Assembly: GCA_003184365.1 (NCBI GenBank)
Contig: NKYR01000012.1
Coordinates: 186,001 to 250,000 of the forward strand
Direction of reading: 5' to 3'
Source of the DNA: Evernia prunastri
Lineage: Eukaryota; Ascomycota; Lecanoromycetes; Lecanorales; Parmeliaceae
DNA: 64,000 nucleotides
Under the pieces are notes generated by a model. The model searched no databases and was not told the origin of the DNA. It worked only from the letters and a program-made list of their open reading frames with translations. Below, piece by piece: positions 33,928 through 45,913 of the stretch; positions within the stretch are counted from its first letter, which is position 1; every line of letters begins with the position of its first letter. The translations under genes and the position numbers were made by a program.

Positions 33928-36056
33928 CTAATAGTGTTGATTCGCTTCCATTTCTACCGACGGTATTGGATGATCCAGCTCCTGGACACTCTGGGCCTGC
34001 AGCTCCACGGCCCACCCAGCTCCGTCCATTTCGTGCAACCCGTAGTTCTTGTTATGAGTTTTGAACTCGTTCGTCGGCGTTGTTGAAGCCAACTCGGATC
34101 GTTGCGGAGCCCTACGCCTTCTAGATAGGTACATAATGGCGGCGACAATGCCAAACAGGCCAGCGGAAGCACCGATGGCGATGCCTGCTATGGTTCCAGC
34201 TTTAAGACCATTGGATCCAGATGGTCTTGGGGTTGTAGAACTGGAAGGTATGCTGGAAGAGCTGGATGAAGTAGAGGAGCTGTTGGTGGACGCTGGATAA
34301 AAGTCAGCATGTCCAGTAAGTTTGATATGAGAAGATGCGGAGAGAAACGGACAGCTGTTCACAAAATGTGTAACTTGTAAAAGCGCCAAAACTTGCGGTG
34401 AGAGGTTGTTCATGTATGTCCTGTGTTGTCTTCAGTAACCAGTTTCGCGAAAAGACGACATGTGGTGCTAGTCACCCTTTGGATTGTGAGTAGAACTGCT
34501 TCACCGCCTCAGACTGCTCGTACGGTGGGGCCTCAGCAGTATACTGATCTGAGAAGGCCATAGTCGTCATATCAAATATTGCCAAGCCCTGGGCAAATGG
34601 ATCGGCAGCGCTATCAAAGGTGCTTTCAATAATGTCAAGGATAATGCCCGTGGCTACTTTGGAATTCGAGTCAACACCTCCAATAGTGAGTATCTGGCTT
34701 CCCCCAACAGCATTGCAAGAGAGTGCGTGTCGAGGGTTCTCAGGGTCATAAGGTACGCTGATCCAGTGGAACGCTGGTAGTGTAAGGATATTGATGGTGT
34801 CATACTGAACAGCTAATGGACCAAGATGAGTACCCCAACCGGCATAAACAAATCTATCGAACCGTCAGCGTTGAACGGGCTAAAGTTTTTACCTCACTAA
34901 CATTTCATACGTGCCATTGGTCGAGCTGATACCAGCAGTACAGAATTCCACCCTGGGGCTAGGTTCGCTCCCGGTGGTGTTTTGATTCCACCATTGTCGC
35001 TTTGCAGGATCGAAAACCGAGACTGTTCCGAAGTCAACCAAACCAGCATTTACGCCGTCGTTCCCTATTCCGTTTTGCCCTCCCATAGCAATGTGTATGC
35101 CTTCCGGCCCAAAAGATGGCACATATTGCAGGGCACCCTTATAAATGCCGCCAGTAGCATTGCAGCATTGAACACTAGTGTTGGAGAATAGCCTGGACGT
35201 CATGTTAAATTGCACCATTCCGGGAATGAGATTTTCAGGTGTAGCGAATTGATCCCATGCTGAGGTGATGCCTCCCAGGACCCAGGCGCTGTCCCCGTCA
35301 AAGGCCATGAGCGGCTGGCTAGGACGTGTCAGTCGGGACCATATGGACGACTCGGTGGTGATGATTTCATCCCAGGTTCCACTTCCACTTCCATCGGGCT
35401 GAAAGGTCCAGAGCGACAGTGAAGGTAGGTTAGGGTCGTCGCCGAATGAAGAGTTCCAGCCGGCGAACCCAGAGTATATGAGGTTTTCTGACTGATGGTA
35501 CCAGAGTGACGGACTGTTTAGATTAGGTGCACCGTTGGGTTTTGTGGTAGACTGTATAACGACTGTAGTATTCGTCCAATTCTGAGAGAGGTCGATAGAC
35601 AGAAGTGTTGATGCTAGGCCGAAGAGTGTTAGTCACAGTAGACCAATCTCGGGTCAAAGCGCGTACCGTATTGAAATTGAGGCGTTCCGTTGCTCATGAA
35701 TGAGAATTCCCCTCCATCGATATAAACATAGTTACCGGCGACGACCGCTACACAGTAACCATTATTGTGATGCTCAACACTCTTGTCCAGCACTTACAAG
35801 CTTGGTAGCCACGGCGAAGGAAATTTGAGGCTGCGATTACACCGGGAGCTTGACGGGGCTCTAGAGCTCTTGTTGAAGGAGCCCGGGTACGTAAAGGTCT
35901 TGATAGAAGAGGTGTATGCCCTACTAAAAAGTATTGACTAAAAAGCGCAGCGTAAAACGAAAGAGTACTCCTCATCATCGGACCGCCCAAAGAGAAAACA
36001 GAGTGTCTTTTGTGCAACGACTTACATGATATGAAAGTAAGAAAGCCTGGGTCCAT
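33928..36056 (-). CDS. Kelch/galactose-oxidase-like beta-propeller protein with single transmembrane helix
   Basis: Multi-exon gene. Repeated propeller-type segments are YVYIDGGEFSF, NLIYSGFAGWN, SAWVLGGITSAW, GIHIAMGGQNG, VSVFDPAKRQWW and QILTIGGVDS. Many N-x-S/T sequons indicate an extracellular face. A Ser/Thr-rich linker (STSSSSSSIPSSSTT) is followed by a transmembrane helix (AGIAIGASAGLFGIVAAIMY) and the basic stop-transfer RRRR, then a cytoplasmic tail of about 60 residues ending EANQHY. This layout is common in fungal wall-associated kelch membrane proteins. The N-terminal exon is uncertain: 36056 gives MDPGFLTFIS, but the signal sequence probably spans an intron. The ligand is unknown. 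Confidence 0.75.
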
Positions 36057-37655
36057 AGAAGACAGAAATGCTCGGCATGAGCGCTTATTTCTGCGTCCTC
36101 AGCACGGGGAAACAATCTCTCAGATAGAATAGGCTAAAGTAGTTGATGGTAACCCATTTGATCTGCGACGCAGTAATACGTGCTCTGAAGCAGAGAAAGT
36201 GCGTGTGTTCCGAATGTCCGAGCCAATCAACATCTTGGAACGAGAGTCAGGCGTTTCTCGGGACAGCCTGCGGTCATCAGAAGCCCATACCAATGGGTAA
36301 ACTGCTGCGAGGAGATTCAGCCTTAAGCTGATGGTCCTTCAGACGTAAGCAACCTGAAACGAGAATGTATCTTTTTTTAGCCCATTGTTTGTCAAAGATG
36401 ACCATTTCACATTATCGGGCTTGAATTCTTTCAATTTCCGTTCAAGTCGTAGGAGTCTTACGAGCGTCGGCCGGAATACGATCCATTGCTACTGGCCAGT
36501 GATGCGCCACAAGCCATTTGGCATGCGTCTTAGCATGGCAGTCAGCGACCGAGCACACTCGTTCTTGGATAAGGCTAGCTGTAGAGTACTAGATTTCTGC
36601 ACAACGTGGGTAGACGCGTACTCGTGCTAGTTGGGCGTTGGCAGCTGCGATGGTACTAGGCCGGAAATGATGTAGCTTGGTGGGATGGAATATCCCATCA
36701 TGGCTATCCACACAAATTTTTGCATGACAATACAAATCTGTGCTGTCAAAAGGGAGTTACTTGATAGAGCAACATCCGGAGACATGTTTTTGTGTCCTCG
36801 ATTAATTATATACGAAGAGGACAAAATGGAAATGGATTCATTGTACGGATAAGATAAGAACTCTTCGAACGAGGACAAGATGATCACGTGTAGCCTTAAT
36901 TACTTGAGGTAAATTCTACCGAGCCAGGCTACAGATAAGATAGAGTTTAAGGTATGTATCATTTAGCCGAACGACAGAAGCCAAATCCCTTTGACAGAAC
37001 CATTGTTATAATCCCCCTCGGATTTTATGACACTTGATACGCCAAAGTTGGCGAGATGGCGGCCGCAAGGTTCATGTTCTCGTTCTCAATGAAAATGGGC
37101 TATGACGCCGTCTTGCAGGAAGGGAGGTTTAGGAAGGATTGTCTGCCAATCGGAACTCTCCAGACACGAGAAGAGGGGAAGAGAGATAAGATGGTCTCGG
37201 GCTACCTCAAGCCTTTAACGGCCAAGATCCCATCCTTTGAACAGGGGCCCCTGCGAGAAACGGCCGTTATCAGTTGATGGGCGCTTGAACCTTCCAATAC
37301 AGAGAAAGCCGTTGGCGGCTTCTCGGAGAGACTCTTAACATGCGACGACTACCTCTATATCTCGGTCGTCCGCAAATTACTTCGCTCCACGACCTCCTCC
37401 TCCTCCTCCTCCTCCTCCTCCTCCTACATTACCAACATACCTATCTTGAACCAGCTTGGCCGACTGACCCTTGATTGACAAAGATGGCTGAAANNNNNNN
37501 NNGAGACTCTTAACATGCGACGACTACCTCTATATCTCGGTCGTCCGCAAATTACTTCGCTCCACGACCTCCTCCTCCTCCTCCTCCTCCTCCTCCTACA
37601 TTACCAACATACCTATCTTGAACCAGCTTGGCCGACTGACCCTTGATTGACAAAG
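36057..37655. other. Intergenic region, includes an assembly gap
   Basis: About 1.6 kb. Short frames at 36627-36887 (-), 37056-37277 (+) and elsewhere have no recognisable homology. The segment 37328-37665 consists of two near-identical copies around a 9-base N gap (separate entries). The permease promoter lies here. Confidence 0.5.
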
Positions 37656-37665
37656 ATGGCTGAAA
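37328..37665. repeat. Near-identical direct copies flanking an N gap (likely assembly artefact)
   Basis: Copy 1 (37328-37493, 166 bp) and copy 2 (37503-37665, 163 bp) are identical except that the CCT microsatellite has 11 units in the first and 10 in the second. Only nine N (37494-37502) separate them. Both end inside the first codons of the permease (ATGGCTGAAA). A failed contig overlap explains this better than a biological duplication. Confidence 0.85.
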
Positions 37666-39734
37666 ATCTTGGCGTTCGGAACCAGAGCATGTCAAGGCGG
37701 AAGAAGAGCGTCGCAGAGGAGCCCGTCACCTCCGTCCTCGGCGCTGGCGAGATCCCTATCTACACCGAGCGCGAACTGACGGCCGATGAAGAAGTCCTTG
37801 CGGCGTTGGGCTACAAGCCTGAATTCAAGAGGGAGTTCAGCCTATGGACTACATTCTGTGTCAGCTTCGCCGTGCTAGGCTTGTTGCCGAGTTTCGCCAG
37901 TACACTATACTATGTGAGAAAAATCGAAGGCACGGCATTTGGACACTGGGCTGATCAAAGCGGCAGGGCATGGGATACGCGGGTACGCCAGGTATGGTCT
38001 GGGGATGGCTCATCGCTATGGCCTTCATCCAATGCGTCGCCATGAGCATGGCTGAGCTGTGCTCTTCGATGCCTACAAGTGGGGGGCTATACTACGCTTC
38101 GGCGGTTCTTGCACCACCCGGGTACGGCCCACTGGCAGCTTGTATGTTCCTGGGGAAAAAAGTGTACCCGTACAAAGGCTGATGGTGATATGCAGGGTTG
38201 ACCGGTTGGTCGAACTGGCTGGGACAGGTCACCGGCGCACCCTCTGTCGATTACCCCATGGCTGAAATGATCCTTGCCTGTGCTTCCATCTCCAATCCCA
38301 GCTACATTCCTCAAAATTGGCATGTCTGGCTACTCACAACGTTGATCTTGCTCATACATGGATGCATCAGCAGCATGCCTACAAAGTGGATCGCGAACTT
38401 CAACTCTGTTGGATCGACGTTCAACATTGTTGCGCTGTGTATAGTTCTTATCCTTATACCTTCCGCGACCAACCGAGAGTCGCAGGGCCTTCCTCGCTTT
38501 ACCCCTGCAAGCGTTGTGTGGTCAAACTTTTATGAGGGAACAGACTTCCCCAGGGGTGTTTCGATACTCATGACATTCGTGGCCGTTATCTGGACCATGA
38601 GGTACTCCTGAATAGAATGAGAGCCGTTGAATAGAATGCTAACATATATGCCAGCGGCTACGATGCACCATTTCATTTGAGCGAGGAGTGCGCCAATGCG
38701 AACATTGCAGCACCTAGAGCGATCGTTTTAACGAGCGGTATTGGAGGACTATTTGGCTGGTTCCTACAATTGGTGGTTGCCTACACGGTCATCGACATTG
38801 ATGGTGTCCTCACATCCCCGTTGGGCCAGCCATGGGTGTCGTACCTCCTTCAGGTGTTGCCTCAGAAAGTGGCTCTCGCAGCGGCGTCCTTGACCATCAT
38901 CGCTGCATTTTCCATGGGTCAAGGCTGCATGGTATGTTAATGTGTTCACCGCGCTGTAGATGGGAACCATCGGCTGATAGTTGATCTAGGTTGCTGCTTC
39001 TAGAGTCACCTTCGCTTATGCCCGCGATGACTGCTTTCCTTGTTCTTGGTGGATAAAGCGAGTCAACAAATACACCCACACCCCTGTCAACGCAGTCTGG
39101 TTCAACACTGTTCTTGGCATCCTCATGACCCTCCTGGTCTTTGGTGGCCCACTTGCAGCTGGCGCGCTGTTCTCCATTGCGGCCGTCGCTGCATTCGTCG
39201 CCTTTACTATCCCTATCTTCATCCGCGTTTTCTTCGTTGGCAATCGATTCAGGGCAGGACCATGGAATTTGGGACCTTTCAGCATGTACATTGGTAGCGC
39301 GGCTTGTGGGTTTGTGGCTCTTATGGTGCCGATACTAATGCTTCCGAGCTTGACTGGCTCCGATCTAGAGTGAGCTTTCGTCATTGCACGCTCTGCATGG
39401 TTGGTCACTGACAATCCTCTAGCGCGTCGGGCATGAATTGGACGGTTCTAGTCTATGGTGGTCCCATGACAATGGTCATCATCTGGTGGTTTGTGAGTGC
39501 GCACAAATGGTTTAAAGGACCGAAGGTATGTACATCCTAATTTCGCCAATCGCGTTGTTTTGTCTATACAGATCGCTAATATCTACTTACCAGGTCAATA
39601 TCGAGCACCAAATGCTCGGTCGTGACGGTAACATCCTCGAGGGCAAGGACCACGACAGCGGTGACTCGAGTGCTGGAAGCATCACGAAAGAAGATAGGGT
39701 TTTGGATGATGAGAGGGCCGCGGATCTTGCTTGA
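37656..39734 (+). CDS. Amino-acid/GABA permease (APC superfamily)
   Basis: Multi-exon membrane transporter of about 540 residues. The start at 37656 gives MAENLGVRNQSMSRR; the first intron is 37914-37966 and the second joins LAA-W-LTGWSNW. The hydrophilic N-terminus ends in ADEEVLAALGYKPEFKREFS, the hallmark lead-in of the fungal GABA/choline permease group. Helix 1 (LWTTFCVSFAVLGLLPS) and the APC signature MSMAELCSSMPTSGGLYY follow. About twelve hydrophobic segments are readable, including GYDAPFHLSEEC. The C-terminal tail is hydrophilic and acidic. Likely substrates are GABA, polyamines, choline or related amines taken up by proton symport; the exact one cannot be decided. Confidence 0.9.
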
Positions 39735-40614
39735 ACGCGTGTCTCGTCGGTGATATTTTTGTTGATGTACATCGCCGAGTATAGGTGACTGGGATATACC
39801 CTCTTTACTCTTGTTGCTGTTGGTATATAGCGTCCTTCGAAATGAGTGTAAGTATATACTTACCCGCGGACCCAGCGACGCTGTACTCTTGTTTCCCGGC
39901 CTCGATTGATAATTTGCCTTTGGGGTACTGTTGTATTTTGTCGGATTAAGGTAACGGGCCTCACACCCAACCAACCTTGCTCACCCCTGAACACGTGGAG
40001 AGTTTACTTTGACAAACTATTTCAGCCACTAGTCGACATCTGACCTTACCCACTCGGCTGCACACACTCTCGGATTCAGAAAGATACCACATGCTCGGCC
40101 TTGCATGCTTGAATCCTATGACCAACTAACCAAATCAATCCCCTAGCACTCGCGCCCCCCATAGGAATCGATATACTCCCCCTCCACCCAAACAGACCAT
40201 CAGATCTCCCCATCCCTCCATACGCATCCGTACCCGCATCCTAAGTGATGATGGTTTGTTTGTTTGTTTGTTTGCGGGATATGCTCATGCGTACGGCTGC
40301 TTCTTTTGGATTAGACTGGAGAAATTTTCGGGGAGTTGGGGGGTGGGAGAGGGAAAGGAAAGGGAAGGAAAGATGGATGCGTCGTGGCAGCGGCGAGGAC
40401 CGGTGCCTTAGACGTGGGCTTTCTGGGGGGAGGATTGTATTTTGTTTGCGGAGAATGTTGAGGCGACGTGTAGAGATACAAGCCGGGCGCCGGGAAAGAT
40501 GTCTACGTACAGCGGATTATATAGCAGTATACACAAAAGCATCCCGCGCGCGCTTCAGGCTTAATTCAAGCATCATGTCGTGCCGTCGTATCGTGTCGTA
40601 AGGATGCGCCTTTT
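39735..40614. other. Intergenic region between convergent genes
   Basis: About 880 bases. Contains a (GTTT)n microsatellite at 40254-40274 and G-rich DNA at 40330-40440. No gene was recognised. Confidence 0.5.
40254..40274. repeat. (GTTT)n microsatellite
   Basis: About five uninterrupted GTTT units. Confidence 0.9.
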
Positions 40615-42508
40615 TCACGCCCCGCCTTTACAAGATCGCCTCCTCATACCCACACGGCAGGCGATCGGTTTCCGCAAAAATCCCTCCCGCGTCCTCAGCT
40701 CCCCCTTCTCCCTCAGCTCGAATTCAAACCGCCTCCCCACCGTCGCCACGATCAGAGCCAGTTCCATCTCGGCGACGTTCCTCCCCACGCACGCCCGGGG
40801 CCCGTACGAAAACGGTATGAAGGCCCCCTTCTGCTTCTCGGTCAGGTTTTCCGGGTCCCATCGGTCGGGGTTGAAGAGGTCGGGGTCGAAGGCGGGGCGG
40901 TTGGAGGGGTTCCAGACGGAGGGGAGATGATGGACCGTGTAGGCGGGGACGGAGAGGACGGTGCCTTGGGGGAAGTGGTGGTTGCGGATGGAGACGCCGG
41001 GGCCCGGGGGGACGACGCGGGGGAGGCCGAGGGATGAGGTCGAGTGGATGCGGAGGGTTTCGGAGATTACGTTGTGGAGACTGGCGACATCGTCAGAACT
41101 GCCATCCCAGCAGTAACCAGCGACAAAGCAGGCACTCAGAAAAGCTTGGAGACGCTTACTATGGCAAGTCCTTCACCGTATCATATTCTGGCACATCAAC
41201 ACCCTCAGGAATCGCCGCGTCCAACTCCCTTTGCAACTTTTCGATCACTCCATCTGTTTTCAAACACCAATACAATAGGGAACAGCTGGTATTAGACGTC
41301 GTGTCACTTCCCGCAATCAGCTGCGTCAAGGCCTCTGCCGTCAACTCTTCCCTCCCAAGCTTCTCCCCGTTTTCATCTTTCCCCTCCATCAGCCTCGCCA
41401 GCAAATCTTTCCTCTGACCTTTTTCCTCGTCCGCGGCATCGAGTCGAGCATTTACACGCGCTACGGCGATACCGGCGAGATCCTCTACAGCGCGCACGCC
41501 GTCACGAAAGAAGTAATCAGGGAGGTATTTGGCGTAGGGTTTCATGGCGGGAAGGCAGCCGATGGTGCCAGATACTTCGCCGCGGCGATTCAGAACCTCA
41601 ATGGCAGGTGCGAAGGTGACCGGGCCGTCCGGGCTCTTTTGCACTTCGGCGATATCTTTGCCTTTGGAGAGCATACCAAAAGGGGCGCCAAATGCCTGTC
41701 ACAGCCTCCTATTCAGTCCTTCCGTATGCAATGTTTCAGCGGTGGGACGCCGCACTCACCAGATCCCCAATGATGTCAAAGGCCAGGTAGTTGAACCAAT
41801 GTAGGCAATCCATATCCGCATACCTCTGTCCCGAATTCGTAGCGGTATCCGATAAACGATCCCATTGTTCCACCAGCTTCTGCAGGTTAGATGTCATATA
41901 CTGCTCGAATTGGCCGATGCTCTTGGTACTGAAGGTGTGGGAGACGGTCTTTCGTTTCCGGGAGTGTTCGGCGCGGTCGCGGGTATTGAAGAGACCTCTT
42001 TGAATCGAGACGAAGGCATCGTAGTAGTCGCTGTAGAGACAGGTCTATGTCAGCCGTTGCTCATGAGGTTTCGAGTCAAGGAGTCAAGAAAGAGGATCAT
42101 GGCTGCCGAGAGATGGACGTTGAAGGAAGCTTTGAGGCTTGATTACCTTTTCAGCCACCCTCCCGAGTGGCTATATATGACGGGAATCGCGTCTGGATCG
42201 GCAATGGAGACATGATCGGGTTGAATGCGTACAAGCGGCCCAAGCCTTTTGTGAGCCTGGTCCACGGCTAGATAGCGGCTTCCGCGCCTGCATTGGTAGA
42301 GTAGCCATAGGTTGCTGAAGATTGCGAGCTTGGGACCGGGGATGTCCCTGATGGCATGATTCCGGATGTATGGTAGAAGGTAGTATATCAGTGGTACAAG
42401 GAGTAGGGTATAGGGAGAGAGAAAGAGTGAGGAGATCATGATTGCGGCGATACAGGCGGGAGGTACGCGTAACGAAGGAAGGCAGGCGTCATGTATCAAG
42501 AAAGGCAA
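40615..42508 (-). CDS. Cytochrome P450, CYP53 family (benzoate 4-monooxygenase-like)
   Basis: About four exons. An N-terminal membrane helix (LLLVPLIYYLLPYI) is followed by the proline-rich hinge RDIPGPKLAIFSNLWLLYQ and HVSIADPDAIPVIY. The FNTRDRAEHSRKRKTVSH block is characteristic of the CYP53 benzoate para-hydroxylases. The I-helix oxygen-binding motif is AGSDTTS. The K-helix ExxR is ETLR near 41055. The heme ligand Cys lies in FIPFSYGPRACVGRN near 40800. The stop is complementary to 40615-40617. The start may be 42508 (MPFLIHDACL) or the later MISSLFLSPY. CYP53 enzymes hydroxylate benzoate to 4-hydroxybenzoate in the endoplasmic reticulum, feeding the beta-ketoadipate route. The last exon is unusually GC-rich. 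All key residues are present. Confidence 0.9.
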
Positions 42509-43217
42509 AAGTTGCCAGCCATGATGGAGGACAAGATGAGAAGCAACGATGAAGCACAGGAGGAAGACTGGACCATGAAGGGATAAGTTATAGCAATGAG
42601 GTCCAAGGTATCAATAACAACAACTTAAATAATAGGATAGGCATGCATTGAACCGTTAAATCAATAAAACGTCCACATGATGTCAATGCACCAATAGATC
42701 AGGCTGGAGTAGCCAGCGACTTGATCTGTAACCCCGCATAAATAGGGAATATCCATGATGCGGGAAGCCCGGGAAGCCTGGGTAACTCTACCGAATAAGC
42801 ATCTGGGCCCTTGGAACATGGAAAAAGACCCTGCACATTAGCCTTTCACGGCTCTTGGCGTGGGGTTGGTAAGCTTAAAACTTTGTCCCAGTCTTCCATC
42901 CTCCAGGCACTTGGGAAATGGCAGGTGGGGTGCCGCCATACATACCTAGCTTCCCAGTAATCCGGTGGTCCGGTGCAGGTATCCACCAATTGATTCCTCT
43001 CACTAGTCGACATGCTTTTCGCCTCGCATGCTTCTGCACTACCTATCTTTCTCTATCATAGCATCCTAGTACCTCTCTCGATCCCCGAGCTGCATTCAAT
43101 TCTCGGCCGATGACTTGGACCCCAAGGAGACAGCAGATCTCTTATCTCTGATACACATACAGCACACAGTCTTGTCTTGACATCATTGACTTCCCTCGAA
43201 CCTATTCAATTCTTCAG
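42509..43217. other. Spacer between two P450 genes
   Basis: About 700 bases containing the promoter of the CYP53-like gene and the 3' flank of the CYP52-like gene. Nothing else was recognised. Confidence 0.5.
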
Positions 43218-45059
43218 CTATTTCCCCTTACTCCTCTCCTCAAGCTCTACCCTACACCCATCAGCACTGCTCAGCACCAATGTCAACCTCTGCCGCTCAC
43301 TCCCAACACGCTCATTCTTCTCTCCATCCGGCAGACGGATGATCTGAAACGCCTGCAAGAGCCTGACAACGGTGTACGACACTTCCATGAGAGCAAAATC
43401 CTGACCGAGACAGGCTCTCGGACCACCGTTGAATGGGAAATAAGCCCAACCATATGGACTGGAAGTCTCGTGTTCTTCCCATCGCTCAGGGCGGAACTCA
43501 TCAGCGTCGGGCCCGAAGATGTTCTTACGCCGGGCATTAACGTATTGTGAGAAGACCACGACTTCCCCTTTGCGAACGAGGATGGGTGCGGTACCGTCAG
43601 ACCCGCCGCCCCTGGGTAAGATCGTGGCCTTATTGGCTGTGCGGTTGTTCAAGGGGACTGGTGGATAGACACGGAGACCTGACCAGTATAAGCAGTCTTG
43701 CACGTGAGGACAGACTGAAGGCTTCATACTTTCTTTGATGACCATAGCAAGATATGGCATCTTCCGAATCTGCTCTCGAGTTGGAGGCTCTGCATCTCCA
43801 ATAACGGCTTGAACCTCCTCACGTAAACGTTTCATTACGGGACTGTGACGGACTAGAAGGCGCCTGAGATAGCGCAGAGATGGTATGTCAGGTTCAAAAC
43901 CCACCTATCAAAGCGCATGATGAGGGTACTTACAGTGTCCAAGATAGACAACAAGCGGTTGTATCTCGTCCCGCCAGTAGTATGTTGAGGAGTTGGTCTC
44001 GAAGCATTTCATGGCTGCCAGGCCCTTGGGCTAGTTGATCGACAAAGCTCTCCGATGCTTCTTGACCGTTGCCTTCTTCTTTACCCCGGCCACGATCTAG
44101 GATGTAGTCGTCTACAAATTGATGTACTACAGAGCATGAGCGCCTGAACTGCGGAGGACTATACAAAAAGTGCCACGGAGCGAGACGAAATCTTTTTGCC
44201 AACCCTGCTTGCGCTACATCGAAGTTTGCTGCGAAAGCCTTGTTGCCGGTCTCACTGACGTCGTCTGCCTTTAGGCTATAGACTGATCGTCCTAGCAGTA
44301 AAGCCGTCGTGGTGTCTAGAGTGAGTTTAAAGAAGAGCGGTTGTAAGTCGACTGTTCCCTTAGAAGAATTTAAAGATGTCAGGAGATTGTCCACGTGTTC
44401 GCGAAATACGTCCATATTTCGATACTGCATCCGAACGAACTGTTTGCGTAGGAGTTCCCGGGAGTGCTTCCAAGCCGGCCCCTCTTGGGTGAAAATGCCG
44501 TTCCCTAGGAGAGGCGCGAAGACACCATGACGATCCCCGAATCCATAATCTACCCAGGACCGGCGTCAGCGTAGGTTGCATGGGAAAACTTGGAGCATGG
44601 CAAAGGAATACCCTGGAATTGTGTCGACAGAACAGCTTCCAGGTTCTTAGGATCAAGAACGTGGAACGCGCGGGGTCCAACCAACAGGTATTGGAAGAGG
44701 TTGTTTCGAGGTTCGTAGCCGTCGGCAATCGAGCAGAGGAACGCTAGCAAATGCTGCTCTGAATCCGAACGCCACAGCTTTCTGATCCAGTCAATGCCTA
44801 AGGGCCATTGATTCGGAAGCTGTGGTGGAAGCGAACATCCGTATTTCAAGCCGAACGCAACGTCTCTCTGTATTCTGTTAACAATGGTTGGCCTCACATC
44901 TGGGCTTCTACCTACTTGATATTCAAGATACTTTCGCACTACGACATACAAAATATAGGTGATTATCAAGGCGAAGCCAGAATATCGTGTCGCTGATGTT
45001 GGCACTAAATGGAAGTCTGTTTCTGATGCACGCCCATGGAAAGGTCCAGTGCTCTGCAT
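43218..45059 (-). CDS. Cytochrome P450, CYP52-like (alkane/fatty-acid hydroxylase type)
   Basis: Several exons with a start at 45059 (MQSTGPFHGRASETD). An N-terminal membrane helix (GFALIITYILYVVV) is followed by the CYP52-typical GIDWIRKLWRS..EQHLLAFL and KNLEAVLSTQFQ segments. Next come GNGIFTQEGPAWKHSR (C helix WKHSR) and the I-helix AGRDTTA. The K-helix ExxR (ESLR) is restored when a 51-nt in-frame intron (43679-43729) is removed. Then FRPERWE and the heme motif FNGGPRACLGQD near 43430. Members of this group hydroxylate the terminal carbon of alkanes or fatty acids; related fungal P450s act in secondary metabolism, so the substrate is open. It lies head-to-tail upstream of the CYP53-like gene with no other oxidase or synthase nearby. 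Confidence 0.88.
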
Positions 45060-45913
45060 AATGTCAGGTCTTTGCTGTCATGGGCTCTTTGGTCGCGTTC
45101 GATGTGAGTGTGTATATATAGATATTAATTTAAGAACATCGAGGTATCAGATGGCCTCCCTCGTGTTCACCACTGGGGAAGCACGCTGAAGTGGTCAAGC
45201 TTTTTGACAAGATCACTATCACTTAGCTGCTAGACGCGAAGGCCGAGGGTCCAGAGGCGTCGCTAAAAATAGCCGACCCGGGAAAATTTTAAGGGGGATT
45301 GACGTTACACGAAATCGATCATGCAGGATCAAAGCGCGGATTTTATGCACAATTCCCCGATCATATCACATTGCTGCAAAAGCAATTGCCTAGCGGTATC
45401 TTCCACCTAAAAATAGAGTTCGTACATACCCTTCCTGTATGCGGGATTTCTGGAAAGAGAGGAGCCCCAATTTTACCCTGTCACCCCATGCTTTCCATTG
45501 GATTGACAGCCACACAGCCATCGAATATCCTCAAACATGGCTTCCTGCACATCGCCCGGGCGCCAAACACATCCATCTTACTTGTTCATCTCAAGCCACC
45601 GTCGTGCGAACGAGTCGTGCCAAGTCTCGCGTGCTCGGGGAAGGGGGGTTGCAGCGTCCCATCGTTACAGTACACCCTCTTGCGAGATCGTCGGATCTTA
45701 ACCATGCCGTCCAGCCCTGTATTTCTTTTGGACACTGTGCTTTTACTCTCTCAGCTCCCGTGAGTTTAAGGACGCTCAACATGCAGCAAATGTACCCTCA
45801 TTCTCGCCCTCCACAATGACACCGACAAAATCTCCCTACTATGAGCGCTGTATATTTGTTTCTCCGTGTACCCATAGACTCATCCTCGAGGACAGAATTC
45901 AAGCTCTCACACG
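45060..45913. other. Divergent upstream region of the P450 and the SesB-NLR gene
   Basis: About 850 bases between divergent starts. Frames of up to about 150 residues occur on the + strand (45299-45763) but show no recognisable family and are probably chance. Confidence 0.5.

Noticed and set aside
36790..36885. Small inverted repeat (GTCCTCG ... GAGGAC) as a hairpin element
   Set aside because: The arms are only about 7-12 bases with mismatches and there is no flanking duplication; chance is likely.
40020..43030. Shared CACTAGTCGACAT word flanking the two P450 genes (about 40028 and 43004)
   Set aside because: A 13-base match is expected several times by chance in 64 kb and the flanks do not extend the similarity.
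45299..45763. 154-residue plus-strand frame upstream of the SesB-NLR
   Set aside because: No recognisable motif, overlapping alternatives in other frames, and it sits in the divergent promoter region.
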